64,000 nucleotides of DNA from Legionella anisa (GTDB taxonomy: Bacteria > Pseudomonadota > Gammaproteobacteria > Legionellales > Legionellaceae): contig NZ_LNXS01000029.1 of the NCBI RefSeq assembly GCF_001467525.1, positions 314,330 to 378,329 of the forward strand, read 5' to 3'. The position numbers were made by a program, and so were the translations under genes. The notes under the pieces were generated by a model. That model did not search any database, was not told the DNA's origin, and saw only the letters and a program-made list of their open reading frames with translations. Below, one piece after another: positions 25,272 to 34,485 of this stretch (position 1 is the stretch's first letter; the number at the start of each line of letters is the position of its first letter).

Positions 25272-26726
25272 ATGTTGATTTTTGAATTATCTAAAGAAAA
25301 CAGGCAGGCAAGAGCGCAAGCTCCTAAAATTTCAACCAGTAAATACGCCATTCCTGCTGAATTACAGCGAAAAATGCCCCCAAAAATGCCCGCATGCTCT
25401 GAATTACAAGTAATACGGCATTTCACTGGCTTATCCCATAAAAATTTCTCGATTGACAGCAATTTTTATCCACTGGGCTCATGTACCATGAAATATAATC
25501 CGCGTGGGGTTCACAAAGCAGCATCCATAGCGAATTTTATCAACCGCCACCCCTTGGCAACAGAAGAAAACAGCCAAGGCTTTTTAGAACCATTGCATCA
25601 TTTGCAGGAATATATTGCTGAAATTACCGGTATGCCTGGTGTTTCTTTAACGCCAATGGCAGGTTCACAAGGAGAATTTGCCGGTGTTGCCATGATTAAA
25701 GCCTATCATCAATCTCGAGGCGATACAGCACGTGATGAAATGCTGATTCCTGATGCAGCCCACGGCACAAACCCAGCTTCTGCTGTTATGTGCGGCTTTA
25801 AAATTGTTGAAATAGCTACTGCGGCAGATGGTGACATTGATCTGGAAGAGTTAAAAAGCAAACTCGGTCCAAGAACAGCCGGTATCATGCTGACCAATCC
25901 CTCTACTTTGGGCTTATTTATGCGTCAAATTAAAGAAATTGCCGCTCTTGTTCATCAAGCCGGTGGTTTATTGTATTACGATGGAGCCAATCTCAATGCG
26001 ATTTTGGGGAAGGTAAGACCAGGTGACATGGGCTTTGACGTCATGCATTTAAACCTGCATAAAACATTCGCAACCCCTCATGGTGGCGGCGGGCCTGGTG
26101 CAGGTCCTGTAGCTGTAGGCAAGCGTTTACTCCCCTTTATCCCACTCCCTGTAGTGAAAAAAACCGATTCAGGATATCAATGGGCAACCAGCCAAGATTA
26201 TCCGCAAAGTATTGGTCGTCTTTCTTGTTTTATGGGAAATGCCGGTATTTTACTGCGTGCCTATTTTTACATACGAGTGCTTGGTAAAGAAGGGTTACTC
26301 CGTGTTTCAGAATATGCAACGCTTAATGCAAATTATCTGCTCAAAGAACTTACAAAAGCGGGATTTACTGCAGCTTATCCAAACCGACGTGCCTCTCATG
26401 AATTTATTCTCACGTTAAGCCCAGAAAAGAAAATGTATGGGGTTTCAGCAATGGATTTTGCCAAAAGGTTACTGGATTATGGCGTGCATGCTCCCACCAC
26501 TTATTTTCCACTACTCATTCCTGAATGTCTGTTGATTGAGCCAACAGAAACTGAGAGTAAAGAAGAGTTAGAGAATTTTGTACACATCATGAAAACCATT
26601 AGAGAAGAGGCAGCCACAAATCCAGATTTGGTTAAAAATGCGCCTCATACGCTACCGGTCAAGCGTCTCGATGATGTTAAGGCGGCTCGCGAATTGGATT
26701 TAAATTATTTTGCGCATAAAGATTAG
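25272..26726 (+). CDS. gcvPB: Glycine dehydrogenase subunit 2
   Basis: C-terminal half of the split P protein. Lys264 in [20 protein letters not shown] is the pyridoxal phosphate anchor, with the glycine-rich loop right after it. The start contains the GcvPB hallmark [17 protein letters not shown]. It has 484 residues, the usual length. It is the last gene of the operon. A family B element starts at its stop codon and a terminator lies 175 bases further on. Confidence 0.97.
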   Translation: MLIFELSKENRQARAQAPKISTSKYAIPAELQRKMPPKMPACSELQVIRHFTGLSHKNFSIDSNFYPLGSCTMKYNPRGVHKAASIANFINRHPLATEENSQGFLEPLHHLQEYIAEITGMPGVSLTPMAGSQGEFAGVAMIKAYHQSRGDTARDEMLIPDAAHGTNPASAVMCGFKIVEIATAADGDIDLEELKSKLGPRTAGIMLTNPSTLGLFMRQIKEIAALVHQAGGLLYYDGANLNAILGKVRPGDMGFDVMHLNLHKTFATPHGGGGPGAGPVAVGKRLLPFIPLPVVKKTDSGYQWATSQDYPQSIGRLSCFMGNAGILLRAYFYIRVLGKEGLLRVSEYATLNANYLLKELTKAGFTAAYPNRRASHEFILTLSPEKKMYGVSAMDFAKRLLDYGVHAPTTYFPLLIPECLLIEPTETESKEELENFVHIMKTIREEAATNPDLVKNAPHTLPVKRLDDVKAARELDLNYFAHKD

Positions 26727-26863
26727 GACCTGTTTGCAATTCCCCCGGACTTGATCCGGGGCAAAATGCTGCGATTTTAGAGCACCGAAACGGAGCATAC
26801 ACGAGCGGAGCGCAGAAAATCGCAGCATTTTGGCCAAGAAAGTAGAATTGTAAACAAACCCTA
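26726..26863. mobile_element. Family B inverted-repeat element (MITE-like), copy 2
   Basis: About 138 bp directly after the gcvPB stop. The terminal inverted repeat GGACCTGTTTGCAATTC pairs imperfectly with the complement of AGGGTTTGTTTACAATTC. The inner stem AATGCTGCGATTTT pairs with AAAATCGCAGCATT. It shares CACCGAA, GGAGCGCAGAAAATC and TTTGGCCAAGA-type blocks with the copy at 16.3 kb, in the same plus-strand orientation. Confidence 0.72.
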
Positions 26864-26899
26864 GATGAGTTGTTGTTCAAAATCTCTATTAAACTCATA

Positions 26900-26938
26900 A
26901 CCTTGGGGATCTTCAGTCCCCCAGTTAGGTCTTTTTTT
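26900..26938 (+). terminator. Probable terminator of the gcv operon
   Basis: An outer ACCT/AGGT and inner TGGGGA/TCCCCA stem with a 7-base loop is followed by CTTTTTTT. It is on the plus strand downstream of gcvPB and the family B element. Confidence 0.65.
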
Positions 26939-27250
26939 CAGATTAAGTCTAAAACACATAGAGCTTGTCTTGTACATCTACCCCATTCGGTCTATAACTA
27001 TAATAGACCTCTTTCCAAACTCTACTGAGGAGGTGAATTGCTTCGTCGATGCGGTGCTCGAATCCTCATGTACTGGCGTGTACACTCCAGTTCTTTGCTC
27101 CGCGTCTCCTCGCACTTCACTCCCCTCAGCGAGTTTGGAAAGAGGTCTAATGTATTACCAGATTGATTTATACCATCATCACTTACGGTTTATTTAGACT
27201 ATGATGGACACTAAATTATAAAGAGATATTTTATTAAGGAAGAATATAAA
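26939..27250. other. Gap between the gcv and chemosensory operons
   Basis: About 310 bases. Half is the family D element. The last 100 bases are AT-rich and should hold the chemosensory promoter; a TATGAT at 27,200 is a weak -10 candidate. I do not see a flagellar sigma-28 type promoter. An AAGGA site precedes the GTG start of the first cheW. Confidence 0.4.
27004..27149. mobile_element. Family D inverted-repeat element (MITE-like)
   Basis: About 146 bp with perfect 19-bp terminal inverted repeats, TAGACCTCTTTCCAAACTC at the left and its reverse complement at the right. Read on the minus strand, the interior carries GGAGTGTAC...AGTACATGA...GAGC, a core shared with family C at 47.9 and 57.6 kb. 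There is no ORF of note. It occupies most of the gap between the gcv and chemosensory operons. Confidence 0.75.
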
Positions 27251-27790
27251 GTGCTCCCCAAGAACCTAACAGTTCTCCATTTTCTTTTACATGACATACA
27301 AGTTTGTATGGACCTGCACTATATTGAGAAAATTCTACCTTTGCCTATGCTTGAAATCGTTCCGTCATGCCCAGTGTATTTTGTAGGATTAATGAATCTT
27401 AAAAATAAATGTATTCCTGTATTAGATTTAGCTATTTGTACCGGCTTAACACGCAATGAAGAGTATCCTTTAAATATACCCATTTTACTGTGCTCCGATA
27501 AACCTCATTCCAAACCCGTTGAGGAGAGGGAAACTGGAATGTCCCCACAAGCACATGAGGATTCGGGCACTGAAGCACATCAAATTGGACTCATAGTTGA
27601 TAAAGTGCTTGGATTGAGCAGCATTGATGAAAAGCAAATTGAAATACATGAAGAATTTACACGTACTAATTCACCTTTTTTGGGTGCTGTGACTCTAGAA
27701 ACCAGTGTTTCATTACTGCTCAATATCAATTGGGTTTTTGCTTTAATGTTAACTCAAGAAATCAACCCACTGAGTACTCATCATGAGTAA
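27251..27790 (+). CDS. CheW-like coupling protein (first copy)
   Basis: Adaptor linking the chemoreceptor to CheA. 179 residues of CheW SH3-like fold: the opening strands VLHFLLHDIQVCMDLHYIEKIL, then YFVGLMNLKNKCIPVLDL, and after a linker of about 30 residues HQIGLIVDKVLGLSSIDEKQIE. The start is GTG after AAGGA. It overlaps cheR by 8 bases. In the Wsp system two CheW proteins (WspB and WspD) flank the methyltransferase, and this gene is in the WspB position. Confidence 0.85.
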   Translation: MLPKNLTVLHFLLHDIQVCMDLHYIEKILPLPMLEIVPSCPVYFVGLMNLKNKCIPVLDLAICTGLTRNEEYPLNIPILLCSDKPHSKPVEERETGMSPQAHEDSGTEAHQIGLIVDKVLGLSSIDEKQIEIHEEFTRTNSPFLGAVTLETSVSLLLNINWVFALMLTQEINPLSTHHE

Positions 27791-28667
27791 CAATATGAGC
27801 AATAATATGTTGAATGACATAAAAAAACTCGAAGCTGCATTTATCGAATTAATCCACAAGCGTTTTGGACTTGTGACCCACGTAAATCAAGCACAAGAGT
27901 TAGCAAAAACAATTAGCACAGCATGCAACAAATTCAACTATCAGCCGCAAGAATATTTGGACCAATTAAAAAAATGCTCCAGTAACTCTTCTTTATTAGC
28001 TGATTTAGTTGCAGCCATTACTGTGGGAGAAAGTTATTTTTTTCGTGATAAAAATCAAATACATTTACTTGAAAATAAGCTGTTGCCTCAATTAATAAAA
28101 CAAAAAAAGCACGATTTCACTTTAAAAATTTGGAGTGCCGGTTGTTCTTCAGGTGAAGAGATATATACCATTACCATGATGTTAGCTGAACTTATACCGA
28201 ATATGGATAGATGGGACCTCTATTTATTAGGCACAGATATCAATACTGCAGCACTGAAAAAAGCACTAACAGGCACTTATGGACAATGGTCCATGCGTTC
28301 TATCCCAGAGAAATACATGCAACGCTATTTCCTGAGAAATAATCGTACGTATTTACTTTCGCCTGAAATCCGTGAATTAGTACAATTTAAATACCTTAAT
28401 TTGTGTGATAACAGCTATCCATCCATAATTAATGGTATATTTGAGGTCGATTTAATCCTATGTCGCAATGTGCTCATTTATTTTGATAATGAGCTTGTTG
28501 CTAAAATTATGAAAAAGATAAGCGCATGCATGACTGAACATGCTTATCTTTTATTGGGCGCATCCGATCCTATTGTTACGACCGGGACAAATCTTGCCTT
28601 TCATCATGATGGTGCAATCTATTTTTCACTGGATAAAGATGATGGAACAAAAAAGGATTTTGAATGA
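27783..28667 (+). CDS. cheR: Chemoreceptor methyltransferase CheR
   Basis: S-adenosylmethionine-dependent glutamate methyltransferase that tunes the receptor. The N-terminal helical domain includes ITVGESYFFRDKNQ. The SAM site is KIWSAGCSSGEEIYT, with LLGTDINTAALKKAL and DLILCRNVLIYFD following. At 294 residues it has no C-terminal TPR, unlike WspC. The N-terminus is a tandem MSNNMSNNMLN made by a 12-base repeat, giving three in-frame ATGs, so the exact start is unsettled. It overlaps cheW on both sides. Confidence 0.92.
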   Translation: MSNNMSNNMLNDIKKLEAAFIELIHKRFGLVTHVNQAQELAKTISTACNKFNYQPQEYLDQLKKCSSNSSLLADLVAAITVGESYFFRDKNQIHLLENKLLPQLIKQKKHDFTLKIWSAGCSSGEEIYTITMMLAELIPNMDRWDLYLLGTDINTAALKKALTGTYGQWSMRSIPEKYMQRYFLRNNRTYLLSPEIRELVQFKYLNLCDNSYPSIINGIFEVDLILCRNVLIYFDNELVAKIMKKISACMTEHAYLLLGASDPIVTTGTNLAFHHDGAIYFSLDKDDGTKKDFE

Positions 28668-29260
28668 TGATAAAAGAACAAAAGCATGCTTCAGAATTAA
28701 TGCCAAAAAGTGAGGAAGGACTAAAGATACTGCACGCAAGAGCGAAACAACTTGCCCAGCAGGAACCAGGCATCCGTAAAAATCATGGCATTGCTTTTGT
28801 CCGCTTCAGTATAAGCAAAAATGAAATTTATGGGGTATCTTATCAATACGTTCAGGAAGTTCTGCATAATACCTCCATGGCGCAACCTCCTTTCGCACCT
28901 AATTTTATTGCCGGAGTGATTAACTGGCGTGGAGCGTTGATTACCGTGGTGGATCTCCTTAAATTTTTCCATCTAAATCAGTCGAGCCACAATCCCAATC
29001 AGGATAATCAATTTATAATTGTTGTTCATGCAAACAATATCACTCTTGGCTTACTTGTTCATCGCGTCGAAGGCAGTGAGACTTATCTACCAAATCAATT
29101 AGCTGCTCCTTTATCCTCTGCGAATGTGACTAATTCAGAATATATTCTGGGATTACATCATGCCGTCACGGCAATCATTAATATGGAAGCTTTTATATCA
29201 AGCTTAAGCCAAGAAATTAAAACGCGTTTATACAAGATAGGAGAGGGTCATGGAAACTAA
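28664..29260 (+). CDS. CheW-like coupling protein (second copy)
   Basis: 198 residues, CheW fold from about residue 40: FVRFSISKNEIYGVSYQYVQEV, FIAGVINWRGALITVVDLLKFF with the strongly CheW-like INWRG, and ITLGLLVHRVEGSETYLP. About 40 charged residues precede the domain. It sits between cheR and the receptor, the WspD position. It overlaps the cheR stop (ATGA) and the receptor start. Confidence 0.9.
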   Translation: MMIKEQKHASELMPKSEEGLKILHARAKQLAQQEPGIRKNHGIAFVRFSISKNEIYGVSYQYVQEVLHNTSMAQPPFAPNFIAGVINWRGALITVVDLLKFFHLNQSSHNPNQDNQFIIVVHANNITLGLLVHRVEGSETYLPNQLAAPLSSANVTNSEYILGLHHAVTAIINMEAFISSLSQEIKTRLYKIGEGHGN

Positions 29261-31109
29261 TGAGAATAGACGAGGTCTTGTTATCACAATACGTGCCCGC
29301 TTGCTTATCGGATTTATGAGCCTTAGTCTACCTGTTATATTTTTAATTATTTTTTTGTTGCCCAAGGTAGATGATATAGTCAATCTCAGTGAAAAAATTC
29401 GCAGTGAAAACTTACCTGAAATTCTTGATAGCCAAATCTATCAAACTCAAGACCTTCTAGAGCATTGGGCGATGACTGGGGACCCACATACTAAAGAGCA
29501 TTTGACACGCCTATGGAGAGATATCAATGATGTCAGGAACAACTGGGATCAGGTAATGTATTCCATTGGTAACAAGAAATTACAGGAAAAATGGGATAAA
29601 TTGCAAGAATTATATATCCCTCTTTATGATGTCCAAGCAGCCATACTTAATGCTCCTAGAGATCCCAATAATGCAAATAATGTAGAAACCAGTAGAAACA
29701 AAACCAGGGAAATCGAAAACTCAATGATTGACCTTATATTAGGCTCTTATTCACCAGGAACAGGGAAGAGAACAGGTGGTTTGTACATGATTTTGGCACA
29801 CGAGATTGAAAGAAATACGGACAAAATACATAAAAGCTTAAACTCCCTAAAGAAATACGCGTATGGATTATTAATTTTTGCTATCCTTTTGACCCTTATC
29901 GTTCCTTACGCGACACAGCAGTCTATCGCTCGTCCGGTTGATAATGCGATTAATATTGCTGAGCGCATTGCTGCAGGTGAACGTAATGTAGATATTCAAA
30001 TTCGAACTGCAGATAAACTTGGCAAACTACTTTTATCGTTGAAAGCCATGCAAGAGGCAATTAAAGGGCATGAAGAAATTCTTCGCCAAAAAGAAGTGGA
30101 GTCGCGCGAATTATTTGAGAAATTAGTCAATTCATCGAAAAAATTTAGGGCACATAGCAGTAAAGTTGCTGCGGGGGATCTGAGAGAGCGTCTCGAAATA
30201 GACAAAGAAGACATCCTACAAGATCTGGGTAAAGATTTAAATTCAATGACTGATGGACTGGCATCAATCACCAAAAAAATTAGTAAAGTCAGCAATGACA
30301 TAGTCACTATGGTTGGAACCGTACTGACTTCAGCAAATGAACAAGCAGAAGGGATTACATCCCAAGCCTCCGCTATAAATGAAATCAGTGCATCTTTGGA
30401 AGAAATAGATAAGAGCTCAAAACAAACTATGGCTAAAGCACAAGCACTGCGGGAAGTTGCTAAAAACACATATGAGCAAGGAAAACTGGGCACAGAGTCA
30501 GTAGAACAAAGTATTCAAGGGATTAAAGCTTCAGAAGAAAAGATGAAGCTTATTGCACAAACCATTCTTGATTTAAGTAATCACACCCAACAAATTGGCG
30601 ACATCACCTCTGTAGTCAATACGCTTGCCCAACAATCAAAGATGTTGGCATTAAATGCATCGATTGAAGCATCAAAAGCAGGAGAAGCTGGAAAAGGTTT
30701 TGCCGCAGTGGCAACTGAAGTAAGAAATCTCGCTGAGCAATCAGAACAGTCAACCGTACAGGTACAAAAAATTCTCGAGGATATCCGGCGAACTACCGAG
30801 AAAGCGGTCACGGTTACAGAGGAGGGAGCCAAAACTCTTGATTTAGGGATTAAGCTTATTGAGAAAGCAGGCAATGTCATTCAAGCTCTAAGTAAAATGA
30901 TTAATGAGGCATCCATTTCGAGCCAACATATTGAAGTAGCCATTCGTCAAGAAGCTGTCGGGATTGAGCAAATCGTTGAGAGCATGAATGAAATTAATCG
31001 TACTACCTCAACTTTTTCCAGCAGCATAAAAGAGATGATGGCATTTATTCATAATTTGGATGATATTGCCAAACATCTAAAGGATGATGTGAATTTTTAT
31101 AAAGTTTAG
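29250..31109 (+). CDS. Methyl-accepting chemotaxis protein
   Basis: Inner-membrane receptor of the operon. TM1 is near residues 15-37 (LLIGFMSLSLPVIFLIIFLL) and TM2 near 200-222 (YGLLIFAILLTLIVPY). Between them is a periplasmic domain of about 165 mostly helical residues. Then come HAMP (IARPVDNAINIAERIAAGE), a second HAMP-like repeat (VAAGDLRERLEIDKED) and the signalling coiled coil with tip NTLAQQSKMLALNASIEASK and GFAAVATEVRNLAEQS. Length is 619 residues. The ligand is unknown. In the Wsp system the receptor (WspA) is first; here it is fourth. Confidence 0.9.
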   Translation: METNENRRGLVITIRARLLIGFMSLSLPVIFLIIFLLPKVDDIVNLSEKIRSENLPEILDSQIYQTQDLLEHWAMTGDPHTKEHLTRLWRDINDVRNNWDQVMYSIGNKKLQEKWDKLQELYIPLYDVQAAILNAPRDPNNANNVETSRNKTREIENSMIDLILGSYSPGTGKRTGGLYMILAHEIERNTDKIHKSLNSLKKYAYGLLIFAILLTLIVPYATQQSIARPVDNAINIAERIAAGERNVDIQIRTADKLGKLLLSLKAMQEAIKGHEEILRQKEVESRELFEKLVNSSKKFRAHSSKVAAGDLRERLEIDKEDILQDLGKDLNSMTDGLASITKKISKVSNDIVTMVGTVLTSANEQAEGITSQASAINEISASLEEIDKSSKQTMAKAQALREVAKNTYEQGKLGTESVEQSIQGIKASEEKMKLIAQTILDLSNHTQQIGDITSVVNTLAQQSKMLALNASIEASKAGEAGKGFAAVATEVRNLAEQSEQSTVQVQKILEDIRRTTEKAVTVTEEGAKTLDLGIKLIEKAGNVIQALSKMINEASISSQHIEVAIRQEAVGIEQIVESMNEINRTTSTFSSSIKEMMAFIHNLDDIAKHLKDDVNFYKV

Positions 31110-31118
31110 GAGCGCCAT

Positions 31119-33413
31119 ATGACTCCAGACGAACATTTATTTAAGCAGATTCTTGAAACATTTAGTACGGAACTTGAATCATTATTGATGCTCATCACCG
31201 ATCATTTAAAAAAGATTGAGCGTAGTGAATCAGTAAGTGATTTAAGCCAGATGAAGGAAGAGATTTCTCGAGCAGGACGTAATATTAAAGTATCAGCACT
31301 GTCTGTAGGTATTGATGAGCTGGGAAAAATCGCCGAGCACGTTGAAAAATTGTTCGAGCCTTCCCAGAGCGTATCACCTGAACGAATTCATTTAACATTT
31401 CGTGCCATAGACGGAATGCGTGAAATTTTTCATGATTTTATAGAAAAAAAGCCGCTTTCGGTCGAGCTTCATACCTTGTTAGATCAACTCCAGCAGGCGC
31501 TAAATCATGAAGAAAAAAAAGAAGAAATTCAAGCTATAGAGGAAAAACCAGTTTTATCTGAGCCTATTGCCCCTGTGACAAAACCCACGGCTAATGCTGG
31601 GGATAATGAATTTATAAAAAAACTTCTCGAAACATTCAAAGCAGAACTCCAGGAAAACTTAATCACCATCACAGATGGTTTACTGCAGCTTGAAAAGGGA
31701 ACTAAATCAGAACAAGAGTTCCGGAACTTACTGGAAGAAATTTTTCGTGTGGCTCATAACATTAAAGGATCGGCACGCGGTATAGGCGTTAATGATATTG
31801 GTGAGATTGCACATCATATAGAAACTTTATTTGCAGCGATCCAGAAAAAAAGCATTCAAATTTCCCCAGAGCTCATTAATCTGTGCCTCCAATCGATCGA
31901 TTACATGAATGAAGCAATGCAATTCTACACGGAACAAAAACCGCCCTCTTTTGATTTGGAAAATCACTTGCAACAACTAGAACACTATACAGAATCGCCT
32001 GCTCAAGAAACACCATCTGCACTAGAGCCAACGGTTGAATTATCACCAAAACTTGAAAAAGCGCCTAAAACTAAAGAAATACAGGCCAAAACAAATGAAT
32101 TTGAATCAATACGGGTCTCTTTGCAAAATTTAGATCGTGTTTCAGTTTATACTGAAGAAATCCAAGCCATTAAAATTGCGATTGAAGTATACTATTCCAA
32201 ATTAACCAAGCTAAATTACAAAATTGATCATCTGGTCCAATCATGGAAAAAAGATAGGGCCAATTCCAATGCTTTTTCTCAAAATGAAATTGGAACAGCC
32301 ACTTTATTTTCCACAAGTCTTTTTGAATTATCTGAAATCAACAATTCAACTCACCTAATGCAAAGGGAATTGCATACTTCTGTGAGCGAATTATCCATTT
32401 TGTTAAATGCGTTACAAGATGAAATTCGTACCTTACGTCTTATACCGGTAACGACTCAATTACGTTATTTACCGCGCATTGTGCGTGATTTGGCTTATGA
32501 GCTAAAGAAACAAGTCAATCTCGAAATAAACAGCAATGATGTAAAAATGGATAAAATGATCCTGGATGGCTTAAAAGATCCTATAGTTCATCTTCTACGC
32601 AATGCCATCGATCACGGCATAGAAGATACCGAAACTCGTAAAGCTGCTGGTAAACCACCACAAGGAAATATTTCGATTAACGTAAATCAAGAAGACCATC
32701 AGATTGTCTTTAAAATAATTGATGATGGTATGGGAATTAAAACAAATGATTTAATTCGCGCGGCACTGCAAAAAAATATCATCACTCAAGCCGAGCTTGA
32801 AACGATGAAAAAAGAAGACTTGTACGACCTCATTTTTCGTCCTGGTTTTTCTACTCGGGAAATTGCAACTGATATTTCTGGTCGAGGTGTAGGCTTGGAT
32901 GTGGTGCGATCCAATTTACTCCGTTTAAAGGGCCAAGTCAGTGTTGACAGTACCCCAGGGAAAGGAACTGTCTTTTTTCTGAGAGTTCCGCTTACATTAG
33001 CTACTGAGCGTGGATTGATTGTTTCATGCAATCACCAAATATTTGTTCTTCTTACCAACTCTGTAGAAAGTGTCATGTTATTAAAAAAGCATGAGGTTAT
33101 CGCCGTGGAAGGAAGCCCTACTGTTCTTGTCAAAGAACAACCGGTTTTGTTATGCTCTTTATCTAAGATTCTCCATCTTGATGAAAAGAAACAAGATACA
33201 ACAGAATATGTCTCTGCTGTAATCATCAAAAAGAATGGAGATCGTATGGCCTTGCTTGTCGATGAAATTATTGGTGAAAGGGAAATTGTACTCAAACCGT
33301 TACAAGAACCACTATCAAATATACCTTGTGTCATCGGAGCGACCTTGACAGGCAACAATCAAATTAATTTCGTATTAAACTCATCAGAGATTATTAAAAG
33401 AATGCTGCTATAG
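31119..33413 (+). CDS. cheA: CheA-type histidine kinase with two Hpt domains
   Basis: Central kinase of the pathway. Two Hpt modules are seen. Residues 1-140 hold one whose phospho-His position is Arg54 (RAGRNIKVSA), so it cannot be phosphorylated. Residues 160-290 hold an intact one with His213 (RVAHNIKGSARG). A linker and dimerisation helices follow. The ATPase has the N box HLLRNAIDHGIE (491-502), DDGMGI (535-540), the RPGFSTRE stretch and GRGVGLDVV (588-596), then a C-terminal CheW-like domain to 764. There is no receiver domain, unlike WspE. A GGAG site precedes the ATG. Confidence 0.93.
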   Translation: MTPDEHLFKQILETFSTELESLLMLITDHLKKIERSESVSDLSQMKEEISRAGRNIKVSALSVGIDELGKIAEHVEKLFEPSQSVSPERIHLTFRAIDGMREIFHDFIEKKPLSVELHTLLDQLQQALNHEEKKEEIQAIEEKPVLSEPIAPVTKPTANAGDNEFIKKLLETFKAELQENLITITDGLLQLEKGTKSEQEFRNLLEEIFRVAHNIKGSARGIGVNDIGEIAHHIETLFAAIQKKSIQISPELINLCLQSIDYMNEAMQFYTEQKPPSFDLENHLQQLEHYTESPAQETPSALEPTVELSPKLEKAPKTKEIQAKTNEFESIRVSLQNLDRVSVYTEEIQAIKIAIEVYYSKLTKLNYKIDHLVQSWKKDRANSNAFSQNEIGTATLFSTSLFELSEINNSTHLMQRELHTSVSELSILLNALQDEIRTLRLIPVTTQLRYLPRIVRDLAYELKKQVNLEINSNDVKMDKMILDGLKDPIVHLLRNAIDHGIEDTETRKAAGKPPQGNISINVNQEDHQIVFKIIDDGMGIKTNDLIRAALQKNIITQAELETMKKEDLYDLIFRPGFSTREIATDISGRGVGLDVVRSNLLRLKGQVSVDSTPGKGTVFFLRVPLTLATERGLIVSCNHQIFVLLTNSVESVMLLKKHEVIAVEGSPTVLVKEQPVLLCSLSKILHLDEKKQDTTEYVSAVIIKKNGDRMALLVDEIIGEREIVLKPLQEPLSNIPCVIGATLTGNNQINFVLNSSEIIKRMLL

Positions 33414-33426
33414 TGAACTACTGCCT

Positions 33427-34485
33427 ATGATAAAAATTTTAATCGTTGATGATTCACCAACGGAAGCTGCAATAATTCAACACATCATAAAATCTGAAAA
33501 AGATATGGAAGTCATTGGTGTCGCAAAAAATGGCAAGGAAGCCATTGAGTTAACTGAAAAGCTAAAACCCAGTCTTATTACCATGGATATTCAAATGCCC
33601 ATCATGGATGGGCTTGAAGCCACACGCATTATTATGGCGCAAAATCCGACGCCAATTGTCGTGATCAGTTCTCTGGTGAATGATGAATCACTCCATGCTA
33701 CATTCCATATTCTTGAGGCAGGGGCATTAACTGCATTGGCAAAACCTGTGAATGTATTTTCTCCCTCTTTTGAGGAAAGCAGGCAACACATCGTGGATAC
33801 CCTACGCAGCCTTTCTGATATTCGAGTCATTAAAAAACCTTTGAAAAAGCATTTAATTTTTGATGAGAACAAAAAGCATAAAACGAAAGGAGTCTCAACG
33901 ACAGATTATGAGATTATTGCGGTGGGAGCTTCAGTTGGAGGCCCTATGGCATTACAGACTATCCTCTCGCAATTAACTCCTGATTTTCCTGTACCGATAC
34001 TCGTTGTCCAACATATGAGCCCTGGCTTTATTCGAGGATTTGCACAATGGCTTGAAGAAAATATAAGTCTTACAGTGAAAAATGCAGTGAATCATGAACC
34101 ATTAAAAAGGGGAACGGTATATATAGCACCTGAACACCAACATATGATCGTTGAACGTGTACATGAACAATTAATCTGTAAATTAGTTAATGGTACTCCA
34201 GTTTCCGGTTTTTGCCCTTCGATTACTCGACTACTTCAATCCGTTGCTAAGGTTTGTGGAAAAAAAGCCATTGGTATTCTACTAACTGGAATGAGTGATG
34301 ATGGTGCGGAGGGCTTATTGGAATTAAAAGAAGCTCATGGACATACCTTGATTCAAGACCAGGAAAGTTCCATAGTTTTTGGAATGGGTGCTGTTGCTCA
34401 ATCATTGAATGCAGTAGATCAAGTTATTGAATTGGAGCAAATTGCACGTTATTTAACAAAAATTTGTATCAGTGAAAATGAGTAA
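33427..34485 (+). CDS. cheB: Chemoreceptor methylesterase CheB
   Basis: Receiver-gated glutamate methylesterase and deamidase that resets the receptor. The receiver has acidic residues in IVDDSP and phospho-Asp53 in TMDIQMPIMDG. The esterase domain from about residue 160 has the triad Ser168 (AVGASVGGPMAL), His195 (VVQHMSPGF) and Asp291 (TGMSDDGAEG). It overlaps the following cyclase gene by 8 bases. It matches WspF in position, before the output regulator. Confidence 0.94.
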   Translation: MIKILIVDDSPTEAAIIQHIIKSEKDMEVIGVAKNGKEAIELTEKLKPSLITMDIQMPIMDGLEATRIIMAQNPTPIVVISSLVNDESLHATFHILEAGALTALAKPVNVFSPSFEESRQHIVDTLRSLSDIRVIKKPLKKHLIFDENKKHKTKGVSTTDYEIIAVGASVGGPMALQTILSQLTPDFPVPILVVQHMSPGFIRGFAQWLEENISLTVKNAVNHEPLKRGTVYIAPEHQHMIVERVHEQLICKLVNGTPVSGFCPSITRLLQSVAKVCGKKAIGILLTGMSDDGAEGLLELKEAHGHTLIQDQESSIVFGMGAVAQSLNAVDQVIELEQIARYLTKICISENE

